From Oscillospiraceae bacterium (GTDB lineage: Bacteria > Bacillota > Clostridia > Oscillospirales > Ruminococcaceae), in the NCBI GenBank assembly GCA_030533325.1, contig JAUNJJ010000034.1:1-32558 (forward strand): a stretch of 32,558 nucleotides of DNA, read 5' to 3'. Position numbers and translations under genes: made by a program. Positions 23,562 through 32,145 of this stretch are shown here, one piece after another. The stretch's first letter is position 1; every line of letters starts with the position of its first letter. The notes below the pieces were generated by a model. The model was not told where the DNA came from, did not search any database, and saw nothing but the letters and a program-made list of their open reading frames with translations.

Positions 23562-23590
23562 ATTATACCACGATATAATGATAAAATCAA
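23562..23590 (-). promoter_or_regulatory. Promoter of secG
   Basis: TTGATT (23590-23585), 17 bp and TATAAT (23567-23562) on the minus strand, about 40 bp before the secG start. Confidence 0.8.
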
Positions 23591-23609
23591 TAGATTTAAA
23601 AAAATATAG

Positions 23610-24392
23610 TTAACCCATCCTGAACATATGGTTTAAAGGACCGGACCCGGAGCCGAGACTGAGCTGTGCACGAAGGGCACCGGTGATGTATTCCTTGGCG
23701 CTGCTTATGCTTTCACTTAATGATTTTCCACCGGCAAGTCCGCAGGCGATTGCTGAAGAAAGTGTGCATCCTGTTCCGTGAGTGTTAGGATTTTCTATTC
23801 GTTCGGAACAGAAATATGATATCTGTCCGTTTTCGAACAGTATGTCAGTTGCGTCTGAGATACTGTGACCGCCTTTTACAAGTACAGCTGTTCCGGTTTT
23901 GTCCGCAAGAATTTCAGCTGCTTTTATCATATCATCCACACACATTATCTCAATGCCGCAGAGTACTTCGGCTTCAGGAATATTTGGTGTGATAAGTGAT
24001 GCGATCGGGAAAAGTTCTCTTACCATTGCTCCGACAGCCTTTTCCTCAAGCAGAGCACTTCCGCTTGTCGAAACCATGACCGGATCAATAACTATGCGTG
24101 ATGCATTGTATTTTTTTAAGGAAGAGGCAACTGCTGAAATAATATCCGCACTGAAAAGCATTCCCGTTTTTATACTGTCAGGAAAAATATCTGAAAAAAT
24201 GCTGTCAAGCTGCATGGTTACAAATTCCGGAGTTACACTGTATATTCCGCTTACACCTGTTGTGTTCTGTGAAGTCAGTGCAGTTACTGCACTCATTGCA
24301 TACATTCCGTGAGCAGATATTGTTTTTATGTCCGCCTGTATTCCGGCTCCACCGCTGCAGTCTGAGCCGGCTATCGATAAAACCTTTTTCAT
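23610..24392 (-). CDS. thiD: Hydroxymethylpyrimidine (phosphate) kinase ThiD
   Basis: ThiD phosphorylates HMP and HMP-P to HMP-PP for thiamine synthesis. The 260-residue ribokinase-like protein shows the opening VLSIAGSDCSGGAGIQADIKT, the DPVMVSTSGSALL motif, VLVKGGH and the C-terminal anion-hole segment NTHGTGCTLSSAIA, containing the catalytic cysteine of the family. The preferred ATG at 24392 lies one base past the thiE stop, with AAGGA upstream. The frame extends to 24410 but that start would overlap thiE. It is the last gene of the thiC-thiE-thiD operon. No hairpin terminator is visible after it. Confidence 0.95.
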   Translation of the reverse strand: MKKVLSIAGSDCSGGAGIQADIKTISAHGMYAMSAVTALTSQNTTGVSGIYSVTPEFVTMQLDSIFSDIFPDSIKTGMLFSADIISAVASSLKKYNASRIVIDPVMVSTSGSALLEEKAVGAMVRELFPIASLITPNIPEAEVLCGIEIMCVDDMIKAAEILADKTGTAVLVKGGHSISDATDILFENGQISYFCSERIENPNTHGTGCTLSSAIACGLAGGKSLSESISSAKEYITGALRAQLSLGSGSGPLNHMFRMG

Positions 24393-24393
24393 G

Positions 24394-25044
24394 CTAAAGC
24401 TTCCTTTCACCTGTTATTTTTTCAGATAGTTCAAGCAGATATCTGCATTCTTCCTCTATATTTTCCGCTGCAAATACAGCCGATACAAGTGCTGTGCCGG
24501 ATATCCCCGTTCCTGAAAGCTTAATCATATTTTCACGGTTTATTCCGCCTATTGCCACCACCGGAATATTTACAGATGAGCATATCCGGCAGAGAACATC
24601 ATGTGAAAGCGGTTTTGCATCACTTTTGGTAGTGCTTCCGAATACAGCACCTGAACCGATATAGTCTGCACCGTCTTTTTCCGCCTTTACAGCGAGTTCG
24701 GGAGAGGCAGCGGTTACGCCTATTATAAGTGAATTTCCGACTATTTTTCTTGCCTCTTTAATGCTTATGTCCTTCTGCCCTATATGAACTCCGTCCGCCC
24801 CCGACTTAACTGCAACACAGGGATCATCGTTTATTATAAGCGGGACATTGTATTTTATGCAAAGTGATTTTATCTGCTGAGCTTCTTGAATAAAACTCTC
24901 TCTGTCCAGATTTTTTTCTCTTAGCTGAAGACAGGTGATTCCGCCTTTGAGTGCGGCTTCCACCTGCTCGTACAGTGTCTGTGCTCCTGTCCAGGAACGG
25001 TCAGTAACAGCATAGAGCTGCATCATTTTTCTGATATCGTACAT
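24394..25044 (-). CDS. thiE: Thiamine-phosphate synthase ThiE
   Basis: ThiE joins HMP-PP and thiazole phosphate to give thiamine phosphate. The 216-residue TIM-barrel protein shows LYAVTDRSWTG at the start, QLREKNLDRESFIQEA, IINDDPCVAVKSGADGVHIGQKD, YIGSGAVFGSTTKSDA and VVAIGGINRENM, all recognised ThiE motifs including the phosphate-binding GGI. The frame runs 12 bp after thiC, with GGTGGA before the ATG. Active-site features look intact. Confidence 0.95.
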   Translation of the reverse strand: MYDIRKMMQLYAVTDRSWTGAQTLYEQVEAALKGGITCLQLREKNLDRESFIQEAQQIKSLCIKYNVPLIINDDPCVAVKSGADGVHIGQKDISIKEARKIVGNSLIIGVTAASPELAVKAEKDGADYIGSGAVFGSTTKSDAKPLSHDVLCRICSSVNIPVVAIGGINRENMIKLSGTGISGTALVSAVFAAENIEEECRYLLELSEKITGERKL

Positions 25045-25056
25045 AGATCCACCGTA

Positions 25057-26355
25057 TCACTCATCAAATATCGAGATGTTTTCGCCGTCAAGAATTCTGT
25101 TCATATTTTTTACAGCACAGAAGTTGCCACACATGCTGCATGTATCTTCTTTCTGCGGCTTTGATGAATTTCTGTATGCACGTGCCTTTTCAGGATCAAT
25201 TGCTGTTTCAAACATTTTTTCCCAGTCGAGGTCATGGCGTGCCTTGTCCATTTTCATATCCCAGTCAGCAGCGTGAGGAATACCTTTTGCAATATCAGCT
25301 GCGTGTGCTGCTATTCTTGCGGCTATTATTCCTTCCTTTACGTCATCTGCATCCGGCAGGCGGAGGTGTTCGGCAGGAGTAACATAGCAGAGAAATGCTG
25401 CTCCGTTCTGAGCCGCAATAGCACCTCCTATGGCTGATGTTATATGATCGTAACCCGGAGCAATATCGGTTACAATAGGTCCGAGTACATAGAAAGGCGC
25501 TCCGTGACAGAGAGTTTTCTGTATTTCCATATTTGCAGCAATCTGGTTCATCGGCATATGCCCCGGTCCCTCAATCATAACCTGAACATCCTTTTCCCAG
25601 GCTCTTTTTGTAAGCTCGCCGAGAGTGATGAGTTCCTCTATCTGAGCCGGATCCGTTCCGTCAAATATACTTCCCGGTCTGCATGCGTCTCCGAGGCTGA
25701 GGGTTACGTCATATTCACGGCATATATCAAGAATCTCGTCAAATCTTTCATAAAACGGATTTTCATTTCCGGTCATTTCCATCCATGCGAAAATAATTGA
25801 ACCGCCTCTTGAAACGATATTCATCTGACGCTTGTTTCTTTTGAATTTAACTGCGGTTTCCCTGTTGATGCCACAGTGAATTGTCATGAAGTCAACTCCG
25901 TCTTCTGCGTGCATTCTCACTATATCTATCCATTCGTCAGAGGTTATCTTCATAAGTGCTTTATGGTAGTATACAACAGCGTCGTAAATCGGGACTGTAC
26001 CTATCATAGCCGGACATTCTGAAGTGAGCATTTTTCTGAACTTTCTGGTGTCGCCGTATGAACTGAGATCCATTATAGCTTCAGCGCCGAGATCTACTGC
26101 TTTCTGAACTTTTTTCATCTCTTCATCAAGGCTTGCCATATCTCTTGAAGTTCCGAGGTTTACATTTATCTTGGTTGTAAGTGCCGACCCGACACCGTTT
26201 GGTGATATGCATTTGTGCAGTTTGTTGCATGGGATGATTACTTTTCCCTCCGCGATAAGCTGCATGAGTTTATCTTCAGAAATATGTTCCTTTGCTGCAA
26301 CGGTTTTCATTTCATCGGTTAATATGCCTTTTCTGGCTGATTCCATCTGTGTCAT
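25057..26355 (-). CDS. thiC: Phosphomethylpyrimidine synthase ThiC
   Basis: ThiC is a radical-SAM enzyme that rearranges aminoimidazole ribotide into HMP phosphate. The 432-residue protein is the short form lacking the extra N-terminal domain of the E. coli enzyme. Visible motifs are [20 protein letters not shown], the [12 protein letters not shown] segment, [18 protein letters not shown] and [10 protein letters not shown]. The C-terminal iron-sulfur motif is CSMCGNFC, C-x2-C-x3-C, one residue shorter between the last cysteines than the E. coli pattern. It is the first gene of the operon and sits behind a TPP riboswitch leader of about 280 nt. The SD-like AGCAGG lies about 8 bases before the ATG. 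Confidence 0.96.
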   Translation of the reverse strand: MTQMESARKGILTDEMKTVAAKEHISEDKLMQLIAEGKVIIPCNKLHKCISPNGVGSALTTKINVNLGTSRDMASLDEEMKKVQKAVDLGAEAIMDLSSYGDTRKFRKMLTSECPAMIGTVPIYDAVVYYHKALMKITSDEWIDIVRMHAEDGVDFMTIHCGINRETAVKFKRNKRQMNIVSRGGSIIFAWMEMTGNENPFYERFDEILDICREYDVTLSLGDACRPGSIFDGTDPAQIEELITLGELTKRAWEKDVQVMIEGPGHMPMNQIAANMEIQKTLCHGAPFYVLGPIVTDIAPGYDHITSAIGGAIAAQNGAAFLCYVTPAEHLRLPDADDVKEGIIAARIAAHAADIAKGIPHAADWDMKMDKARHDLDWEKMFETAIDPEKARAYRNSSKPQKEDTCSMCGNFCAVKNMNRILDGENISIFDE

Positions 26356-26384
26356 GTAAATACCTGCTTTCAGTATAGATTATA

Positions 26385-26413
26385 GTGAACGTCAAAATAA
26401 ATTTGACGTTCAC
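26385..26413 (-). other. Perfect 12-bp hairpin just upstream of thiC
   Basis: GTGAACGTCAAA (26385-26396) pairs with TTTGACGTTCAC (26402-26413) around five bases. It lies 30 nt before the thiC start and has no T-run after it on the minus strand. It may act on mRNA stability or as a DNA operator. Confidence 0.7.
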
Positions 26414-26434
26414 CATAATTATTTTATTTATATT

Positions 26435-26477
26435 GCCTTGCACATCCGATGACTACGTCATCTCCGTGCAAATCGGC
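26435..26477 (-). other. Nested stem in the thiC leader
   Basis: TTGCAC (26438-26443) pairs with GTGCAA (26466-26471), flanked by GCC and GGC. Inside lies the palindromic GATGAC-TAC-GTCATC (26448-26462). Together they form a cruciform-like structure between the riboswitch terminator and thiC. Confidence 0.55.
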
Positions 26478-26481
26478 TAAT

Positions 26482-26507
26482 AATAAACGCAATTTATTGC
26501 GTTTATT
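26482..26507 (-). other. 11-bp AT-rich hairpin after the riboswitch terminator
   Basis: AATAAACGCAA (26482-26492) pairs perfectly with TTGCGTTTATT (26497-26507) over a four-base loop. It directly follows the terminator T-run and overlaps it slightly. Confidence 0.65.
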
Positions 26508-26541
26508 AAAAAAGGAGAACAGCGCAATGATGCTGCTCTCC
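26508..26541 (-). terminator. TPP riboswitch-controlled terminator
   Basis: On the minus strand GGAGAGCAGC (26541-26532) pairs with GCTGTTCTCC (26523-26514), one G-U, followed by TTTTTT. The 5' arm (26534-26542) is also complementary over nine bases to riboswitch segment 26595-26603, giving a candidate antiterminator. Confidence 0.9.
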
Positions 26542-26547
26542 GAAAAA

Positions 26548-26640
26548 ATCAGTATGACTTCCTACGGCGGCATTATCCGCATCAGGTTAAGGGTCGGAGA
26601 GCATATCTCCCTCTCAGACTGTCTGCAGACTCCCCTGTTT
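26548..26640 (-). ncRNA. TPP riboswitch (THI element)
   Basis: The minus strand carries the hallmark TPP aptamer pieces: GTCTGAGAGG (CTGAGA at 26617-26612) and, later, ACCTGATGCGGATAATGCCG followed by CCGTAGGAAGT (26587-26557). The intervening GGAGA/TCTCC stem corresponds to P3. It lies between the thiC promoter and a terminator, so TPP should lower transcription of thiC-thiE-thiD. Confidence 0.96.
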
Positions 26641-26644
26641 TTTA

Positions 26645-26674
26645 AGTATAACACAGGGTTTCCTTTATTGTCAA
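26645..26674 (-). promoter_or_regulatory. Promoter of the thiC operon
   Basis: TTGACA (26674-26669 on the minus strand), 18 bp and TATACT (26650-26645). The predicted start, near 26638, is right at the riboswitch. Confidence 0.82.
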
Positions 26675-26707
26675 CACCTTGCTTTCGCCCTGTACCCTTG
26701 TGTTTGG

Positions 26708-26742
26708 AAAAATTAAAAAAAGGGGACTGAAAAAAGTCCCCC
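26708..26742 (-). terminator. Terminator of spoVS
   Basis: On the minus strand GGGGACT pairs with AGTCCCC (26741-26735 with 26728-26722), followed by TTTTTTTAATTTTT. It lies 12 bp after the spoVS stop. Confidence 0.92.
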
Positions 26743-26753
26743 TGTATAAGCAT

Positions 26754-27014
26754 TTATCTCTGTTCGCAGATAAGTTTGATAGCTGTTCTCTCTTCTCCGT
26801 CAATTACAATATTAGTAAAAGCAGGAACACATATCAGGTCAACTCCGATAGGAGCAAGATAACCGCGGGCGATTGCGATTGCTTTAATAGCCTGATTGGC
26901 AGCGCCTGCACCGACTGCCTGAACTTCAACAGCCTTCTTTTCTCTTATAACACCTGCTATTGCACCAGCTACGGAATTAGGCGAAGAGTGCGATGAAACT
27001 TTTAAAATTTCCAA
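26754..27014 (-). CDS. spoVS: Stage V sporulation protein S (SpoVS)
   Basis: A small 86-residue protein of the highly conserved SpoVS family, an Alba-like fold that affects sporulation progression in Bacillus and is also kept in non-spore-formers. The opening ILKVSSHSSPNSVAGAIAGVIREKKAVEVQAVGAGAANQAIKAIAIARGYLAPIGVDL is near-invariant. The start is TTG at 27014, with AGGAGG eight bases upstream; no ATG in frame precedes it. It has its own strong promoter and terminator, 119 bp from ymdB. Its presence alone does not show that the organism forms spores. Confidence 0.96.
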   Translation of the reverse strand: MEILKVSSHSSPNSVAGAIAGVIREKKAVEVQAVGAGAANQAIKAIAIARGYLAPIGVDLICVPAFTNIVIDGEERTAIKLICEQR

Positions 27015-27079
27015 AATGAAAACCTCCTAAGTAAAATAACGTTAATTAGTGTGTAAAGATATCGCCTGGTTGCAAGTAC

Positions 27080-27108
27080 ATTATACATTAACCGCAGGTG
27101 ATTTGCAA
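27080..27108 (-). promoter_or_regulatory. Promoter of spoVS
   Basis: TTGCAA (27108-27103), 17 bp and TATAAT (27085-27080) on the minus strand. A second TTGCAA copy (27069-27074) lies near the predicted start. The pattern is sigma-A-like; no sigma-H consensus is visible. Confidence 0.75.
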
Positions 27109-27133
27109 CACTTACGGGAAATTTTTGTTAATA

Positions 27134-27898
27134 TTATCTTATTATCAACCTGTTGATTTTAGTGCATATGCCAAGTTTAGTATCAATCTGTAAAACTACA
27201 GCGTTGAGAAATGCATCATTTTCCGATTCTCTGAAATAAACCGGTGTTTTGTATTTCTGTTTTCTTACAGCATCTTCGCTGCATACTCCGAGAACGGAAA
27301 GCTCCGGACCTGTCATGCCGACATCTGTTATATATCCTGTATGACCTCCCAGTATGATTTCGTCAGAGGTCTGAACATGTGTATGAGTACCCAGAACGGC
27401 AGTAACTTTTCCTGTGAGATAGTGTCCCATAGCCTTTTTCTCTGAAGTGGCTTCGGCGTGAAAATCCACTATGATATTCGGGGTGTTTATTTCACGGAGG
27501 ATATTGTCTATAACGGAAAACGGATTGTCGAGAGCATCCATATATACTGTACCCATAAGGTTTACAACAGCCAGACGATAACGCCCGAAGTCATATATTC
27601 CGTATCCCCTTCCTTCGCATCCCTCCGGATAGTTTGCAGGGCGGAGTATGTTTTCCTGTTCATATATCCGTACGGCTTCCTTTCTTCTGAAAGCGTGGTT
27701 TCCGGTTGTTATAATATCCACGCCGTACTCAGTAAGTTCGTTTGCAGAAGCTTTTGTTATTCCGTTTCCAGGTGCGGAATTTTCTCCGTTAGCTATTGTT
27801 ACGTCAATTTCATATTCTTTTTTTATTCTGTAAAGATTACTGCGGATGAAGTCGCAGCCTGAACGTCCGACAACATCACCGATAAACAGAAGATTCAT
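27134..27898 (-). CDS. ymdB: YmdB-family metallophosphoesterase
   Basis: A 254-residue cytoplasmic phosphodiesterase of the YmdB/TIGR00282 family; the Bacillus member hydrolyses 2',3'-cyclic nucleotides and affects biofilm and RNase Y-linked regulation. Metal-site motifs are visible in order: FIGDVVG (Asp8), NGEN near residues 38-41, TGNHAF, IVDFHAEATSEK and GTHTHVQT. Length is typical. GGAGAA lies upstream of the ATG. In Bacillus the gene lies between rny and spoVS; here spoVS follows it but is separately promoted, and no rny is next to it in the window. Confidence 0.93.
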   Translation of the reverse strand: MNLLFIGDVVGRSGCDFIRSNLYRIKKEYEIDVTIANGENSAPGNGITKASANELTEYGVDIITTGNHAFRRKEAVRIYEQENILRPANYPEGCEGRGYGIYDFGRYRLAVVNLMGTVYMDALDNPFSVIDNILREINTPNIIVDFHAEATSEKKAMGHYLTGKVTAVLGTHTHVQTSDEIILGGHTGYITDVGMTGPELSVLGVCSEDAVRKQKYKTPVYFRESENDAFLNAVVLQIDTKLGICTKINRLIIR

Positions 27899-27936
27899 TA
27901 TAAAATCAGTTCTCCGATCACATTATTTATATTCCT

Positions 27937-27966
27937 ATAATAACATATTTCATCAAAATCTGTCAA
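27937..27966 (-). promoter_or_regulatory. Promoter of ymdB
   Basis: TTGACA (27966-27961), 18 bp and TATTAT (27942-27937) on the minus strand, about 40 bp before the ymdB start. Confidence 0.78.
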
Positions 27967-27979
27967 CCGGGAAGCAAAC

Positions 27980-28008
27980 TTGTTTTTCCTGAATTTTTGT
28001 GCTATAAT
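27980..28008 (+). promoter_or_regulatory. Promoter of the Asp23-fakA-recG operon
   Basis: TTGTTT (27980-27985), 17 bp and TATAAT (28003-28008), with the predicted start about 80 nt before the first gene. It is divergent from the ymdB promoter. Confidence 0.78.
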
Positions 28009-28097
28009 TAATCAAATGCTTATTTATTAGAGGATTAAATAAATATATCTGCCGATAACAGTTTCAATACAATAAATTTCATAAAGGGATGATAAAT

Positions 28098-28448
28098 ATG
28101 ATAACATGGGAAAATCATATCGGAAAAATAACAATATCAAACAGATATCTTACAGATCTGATTACCGGTACAGTAAGCAGCTGTGTAGGCGTCGCTGACA
28201 TGAAATCAGTTTCACTGATCAGTGACATATGTTCATTTATAAAAAAAGACAGCAGGGCAGGAAAAGGCGTGAATGTCAGGGTTAGGGATAACCGTCTTGT
28301 TATTGATGTTCATGTTTCTGTAACGTTCGGCACAAATATTTCTGCTGTGACAGCAAGTCTTAAACACAAGGTAAGGTATGCTGTCGAAGAAGCAACAGGA
28401 GCAGAGGTCGAATCAGTAAATATATTTGTCGACAATATTACAGAGTAA
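28098..28448 (+). CDS. Asp23/Gls24 family envelope stress response protein
   Basis: A 116-residue member of the Asp23/Gls24 family, like Bacillus YloU, which sits beside the fatty-acid kinase gene. It starts with GKITISNRYLTDLITGTVSSCVGVADM and continues with VNVRVRDNRLVIDVHVSVTFGTNISAVTASLKHKVRYAVEEATGAEVESVNIFVDNI, a close family match. ATG at 28098 has AAAGGGAT upstream at suitable spacing; an ATG at 28089 overlaps that ribosome site. The family is linked to cell-envelope homeostasis, but the molecular role is not known. It is the first gene of the operon with fakA and recG. Confidence 0.92.
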   Translation: MITWENHIGKITISNRYLTDLITGTVSSCVGVADMKSVSLISDICSFIKKDSRAGKGVNVRVRDNRLVIDVHVSVTFGTNISAVTASLKHKVRYAVEEATGAEVESVNIFVDNITE

Positions 28449-28460
28449 AGGAGTATTAGT

Positions 28461-30095
28461 GTGATAAGCGGAAAACTTTTAAGAGATGCGATAATTAACG
28501 GAGCAGTTCGTCTTGAAAAATGCAGACGCCAGGTTGATGAACTTAACGTTTATCCTGTGCCTGACGGGGATACAGGTACAAACATGTCCATGACAATAAA
28601 TGCAGCAAAGAAGGAACTTCTTCTTCTGGGAGACGATGTTACAGTATCAAAGGCTGCTGATACTGCAGCTTCAGCTATGCTCAGAGGTGCAAGAGGAAAT
28701 TCCGGAGTTATACTCTCAATATTATTCAGAGGTCTTTCAAAAGGCTTCAAAGACCTTGAAACTGCCGAATGTGTTCATTTTTCAAATGCACTTGAACTCG
28801 GAACGGAAGCAGCCTATAAGGCGGTAATGAAGCCGGCTGAGGGAACTATTCTTACGGTTGCAAGACTTGCCTCCCAGGCAGCCCGGATGGCTTCCAATTC
28901 CACAAACGAAATATCAGTTTTCTGGCAGGCAGTCTGTGATGCAGCTTCTGATGCACTTGAAAAAACCCCGGAAATGCTTCCGATACTGAAAAAATCAGGT
29001 GTAGTGGATGCCGGAGGGCAGGGACTTGTAATAGTCTTTGAAGCTATGCTGGATATATTTAACGGCGGTACAGCAGAGAGCAGTGATACAGGAAAAGCAG
29101 CCTCTGCAGTTATCAGTGCTGATAACCATGATGATGCGGATATAAAATTCACATACTGCACGGAGTGCACTGTAACAAAATCATCGGAGGGAAAAGACCC
29201 TGCTCTTCTCAGGGCGTATCTTGAAACCATAGGTGACTGTGTTCTTGTTGTTGATGACGACGAGATAATAAAAGTACATGTTCATACAAACAATCCGGGC
29301 AGGGTTATAGAAAAAGCTCTTGAATACGGCTTTATAAATCTTCCTAAAATTGAAAATATGAAACTTCAGCACGAGGGAAGAAAAACCGAAAGTGTCCGCA
29401 CTGAAAAACGGGCTGCGGAGAAAAAGAAACCTGAAAAGAAATTTGGTTTTGCAGCTGTTGCAGCGGGTCATGGTGTGGAAGCACTCTTCAGAGATCTGGG
29501 AGCAGACTGTGTTATAACAGGCGGACAGACAATGAATCCTTCAACTGATGACATTCTTGATGCTATTTACAGCACACCTGCAGAAACTGTATTTGTCCTT
29601 CCGAATAACAAAAATATAATTATGGCAGCTGAACAGGCTGTTAAGTTTGCGGACAGGGGAGTATGCGTTCTCCAGACAAGAACAATTCCTCAGGGTATTG
29701 CAGCGATGCTTGCCTTTGACGAGTCCGCTGATGTAAAGGACAATAAACTTGCCATGACAAAGGCTTTTGAAAAGGTTTCGACAGGTCTTGTCACATTTGC
29801 CGCAAGAGATACTGAATTTGACGGAAAGCAGATAAAAAAGGGAGAGATTATTGGTCTTGACAACAGTAAACTCGCATATGTTGATAAGGATATAAACAAG
29901 GTTGTACTCAGACTGGTGAAGAAGCTCATAAACAGTGATACATCCTATGTAACGCTGATTTACGGGGCTGATGTTACCGATGAAAATGCTGAGAAGATGC
30001 AGAAACTACTGTCTCAGAAACTTAATGACAGGATAGAAGTAATGCTTATAAACGGTGGTCAGCCTGTTTATTATTATATTATTTCAGTAGAATGA
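28461..30095 (+). CDS. fakA: Fatty acid kinase catalytic subunit FakA (DAK2 domain, YloV)
   Basis: FakA phosphorylates exogenous fatty acids bound to a FakB (DegV-type) partner for phospholipid synthesis. The 544-residue protein has a DhaL-like ATP-binding domain at the start (about 1-200), with the metal/ATP motif NVYPVPDGDTGTNMS (D35, D37) and GARGNSGVILS. A middle domain and a C-terminal domain follow, the latter beginning near ITGGQTMNPSTDDIL. The start is GTG with AAAGGAG about seven bases upstream. The order Asp23-fakA-recG matches other Firmicutes. No FakB gene is in the window. Confidence 0.93.
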   Translation: MISGKLLRDAIINGAVRLEKCRRQVDELNVYPVPDGDTGTNMSMTINAAKKELLLLGDDVTVSKAADTAASAMLRGARGNSGVILSILFRGLSKGFKDLETAECVHFSNALELGTEAAYKAVMKPAEGTILTVARLASQAARMASNSTNEISVFWQAVCDAASDALEKTPEMLPILKKSGVVDAGGQGLVIVFEAMLDIFNGGTAESSDTGKAASAVISADNHDDADIKFTYCTECTVTKSSEGKDPALLRAYLETIGDCVLVVDDDEIIKVHVHTNNPGRVIEKALEYGFINLPKIENMKLQHEGRKTESVRTEKRAAEKKKPEKKFGFAAVAAGHGVEALFRDLGADCVITGGQTMNPSTDDILDAIYSTPAETVFVLPNNKNIIMAAEQAVKFADRGVCVLQTRTIPQGIAAMLAFDESADVKDNKLAMTKAFEKVSTGLVTFAARDTEFDGKQIKKGEIIGLDNSKLAYVDKDINKVVLRLVKKLINSDTSYVTLIYGADVTDENAEKMQKLLSQKLNDRIEVMLINGGQPVYYYIISVE

Positions 30096-30111
30096 CTGCA
30101 GGAGAAATACG

Positions 30112-32145
30112 ATGACTGATTTATTCAGACCTATAACCGTGCTGAAGGGGGTAGCTAAAAAACGTGCGGAACTGTACGGCAAATTAGGCATATCAACTCC
30201 CTTCGACCTTCTTTATCATATTCCGAGAGACTATATAGACTACAGCTGTCCTGTGCTGATAAATGAAGCTGCACTAAATGAAAACAATGTTGTAGCCGGT
30301 ACGATTATAAAAAAATTCCCCGAGCAGAAAATAAGACAGGGACTTACTCTTTATAAAGCTGTGGTGAACGACGGACATAATCCGTTTACGGTGATTTTTT
30401 ACAACAATGTTTACGCTTTCGATGCACTTGCCGAGGGTGAAGAGTATATTTTCTACGGAAAAGTAACAGGCAATCTGCTTTCAAGAGAAATAAATTCTCC
30501 GAAGTATATTCCTGCCGGTTCCGATGTTACTCTTAAGGCTGTATATCATCTTACTGCGGGACTTACCAATACTATGGTAAGGACAAATATAGCCGATTCT
30601 CTCAGAATCTTTGAATCGGAACCCTTTGAATTTATGCCTGATTATATTATACGTGAAAACGGGTTGTGCGGCCTTGGTTATGCACTGAAAAATATTCATG
30701 TTCCGGAGAGTGCTGAGGCTATGAGGGCAGCGAGGAGAAGACTGGCGTTTGATGAACTGCTTAACCTTCAGCTGGGAATGAGAATGCTCAGACACCGTAA
30801 CTCTGATGCGAAAGCAGGATGTGTGATGGACGGAAATATCTCTGTTGACGAATTCAGGGACGGACTTCCGTTTGCTATGACGGGCGCACAGAGCTGTTCC
30901 GTTGATGATATCGTAAAGGATATGTGCAGCAGCCGTCCTATGAACAGACTTCTTCAGGGGGATGTAGGAAGCGGTAAAACAGCTGTTGCTGCAGCCGCCT
31001 GTTTTTTTGCAGTGAAAAATTCCTGCCAGTGTGCACTTATGGCTCCGACCGAAATACTTGCCAGTCAGCATTTCAGAACGCTGAGTGGCTTCCTCTCTCC
31101 TTTCGGGATAAGGGTGTGCCTGCTCACCGGCTCAATGACTGCCAGACAGAAAAATGCAGTCAAGTCATCGATAGAGCTTGGCGAATATGATGTGATTGTA
31201 GGAACGCATGCTGTAATTCAGAAGGATGTTGTTTTCAAAAACCTTGCGCTAGTTATAACCGACGAACAACACCGCTTCGGTGTTGCCCAGAGAAATGCCC
31301 TTGCTATGAAAGGAGAAAGACCTCATAAGCTTGTAATGTCTGCAACCCCTATTCCGCGTACTCTTGCCATGATGATATACGGGGATCTCGATATAAGTAT
31401 AATAAACGAACTTCCGCGCGGAAGAATGCCGGTTGAAACCTATGCTGTTACAGGGGGATACCGCGAGCGCGCATATGCATTTATCAGAAAGCATGTTCAT
31501 GAGGGGAGACAGGCTTATATTGTCTGTCCGGTTATTGAACAGAGTGAAACAGATCTTAAATCAGCTGTCGAATACAAGGAAAATATCGAGCTTAACCATT
31601 TTCCTGATTATAAGGTAGGGCTGCTTCACGGAAAGATGACTCCGGCCGAGAAGGACGAGGTTATGAATGACTTTAAGGAAGGACGCGTGGATATACTTGT
31701 ATCAACTACTGTTGTTGAGGTAGGCGTTGACGTTCCGAATGCAGTAGTTATGATGATAGAAAATGCCGACAGATTTGGACTTTCACAGCTCCATCAGCTT
31801 AGGGGAAGAGTTGGACGAGGTTCAGAGAAGAGCTACTGTATACTTGTTACAGACAATCGCAGTGAAGAAGTGAAGAAACGCCTTAAGATAATAAGCTCTC
31901 TTACGGATGGATTCAGAATATCAGAGGAAGATCTGAAACTAAGGGGCCCCGGTGACTTTTTCGGCAACAGACAGCACGGCCTTCCGGCTCTGAAAATAGC
32001 CGACCTTGCTACTGATTCGCATATGCTGTCTGTTGTTGCTGAAAATGCGGAACGTATAATATCAGAAGATCCTGAACTTATGAACCCTGAGAATCAGGGA
32101 CTTCGAAGCGAAGTTATGCGCCTTTTCTCTGCTTCTCATGATTAA
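30112..32145 (+). CDS. recG: ATP-dependent DNA helicase RecG
   Basis: RecG remodels stalled forks and branched DNA. The 677-residue superfamily 2 helicase has an N-terminal wedge/OB domain (about 1-150) with the LYHIPRDYIDY motif, Walker A GDVGSGKT at 283-290, the DEQH box at 384-387, motif III SATPIPRTLA, and the helicase-C region with TTVVEVGVDVPNA and QLHQLRGRVGRG. It ends in the conserved DFFGNRQHG region. All motifs are intact. The ATG lies 16 bp after the fakA stop. No clear terminator follows before the tRNA promoter at 32234. Confidence 0.97.
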   Translation: MTDLFRPITVLKGVAKKRAELYGKLGISTPFDLLYHIPRDYIDYSCPVLINEAALNENNVVAGTIIKKFPEQKIRQGLTLYKAVVNDGHNPFTVIFYNNVYAFDALAEGEEYIFYGKVTGNLLSREINSPKYIPAGSDVTLKAVYHLTAGLTNTMVRTNIADSLRIFESEPFEFMPDYIIRENGLCGLGYALKNIHVPESAEAMRAARRRLAFDELLNLQLGMRMLRHRNSDAKAGCVMDGNISVDEFRDGLPFAMTGAQSCSVDDIVKDMCSSRPMNRLLQGDVGSGKTAVAAAACFFAVKNSCQCALMAPTEILASQHFRTLSGFLSPFGIRVCLLTGSMTARQKNAVKSSIELGEYDVIVGTHAVIQKDVVFKNLALVITDEQHRFGVAQRNALAMKGERPHKLVMSATPIPRTLAMMIYGDLDISIINELPRGRMPVETYAVTGGYRERAYAFIRKHVHEGRQAYIVCPVIEQSETDLKSAVEYKENIELNHFPDYKVGLLHGKMTPAEKDEVMNDFKEGRVDILVSTTVVEVGVDVPNAVVMMIENADRFGLSQLHQLRGRVGRGSEKSYCILVTDNRSEEVKKRLKIISSLTDGFRISEEDLKLRGPGDFFGNRQHGLPALKIADLATDSHMLSVVAENAERIISEDPELMNPENQGLRSEVMRLFSASHD

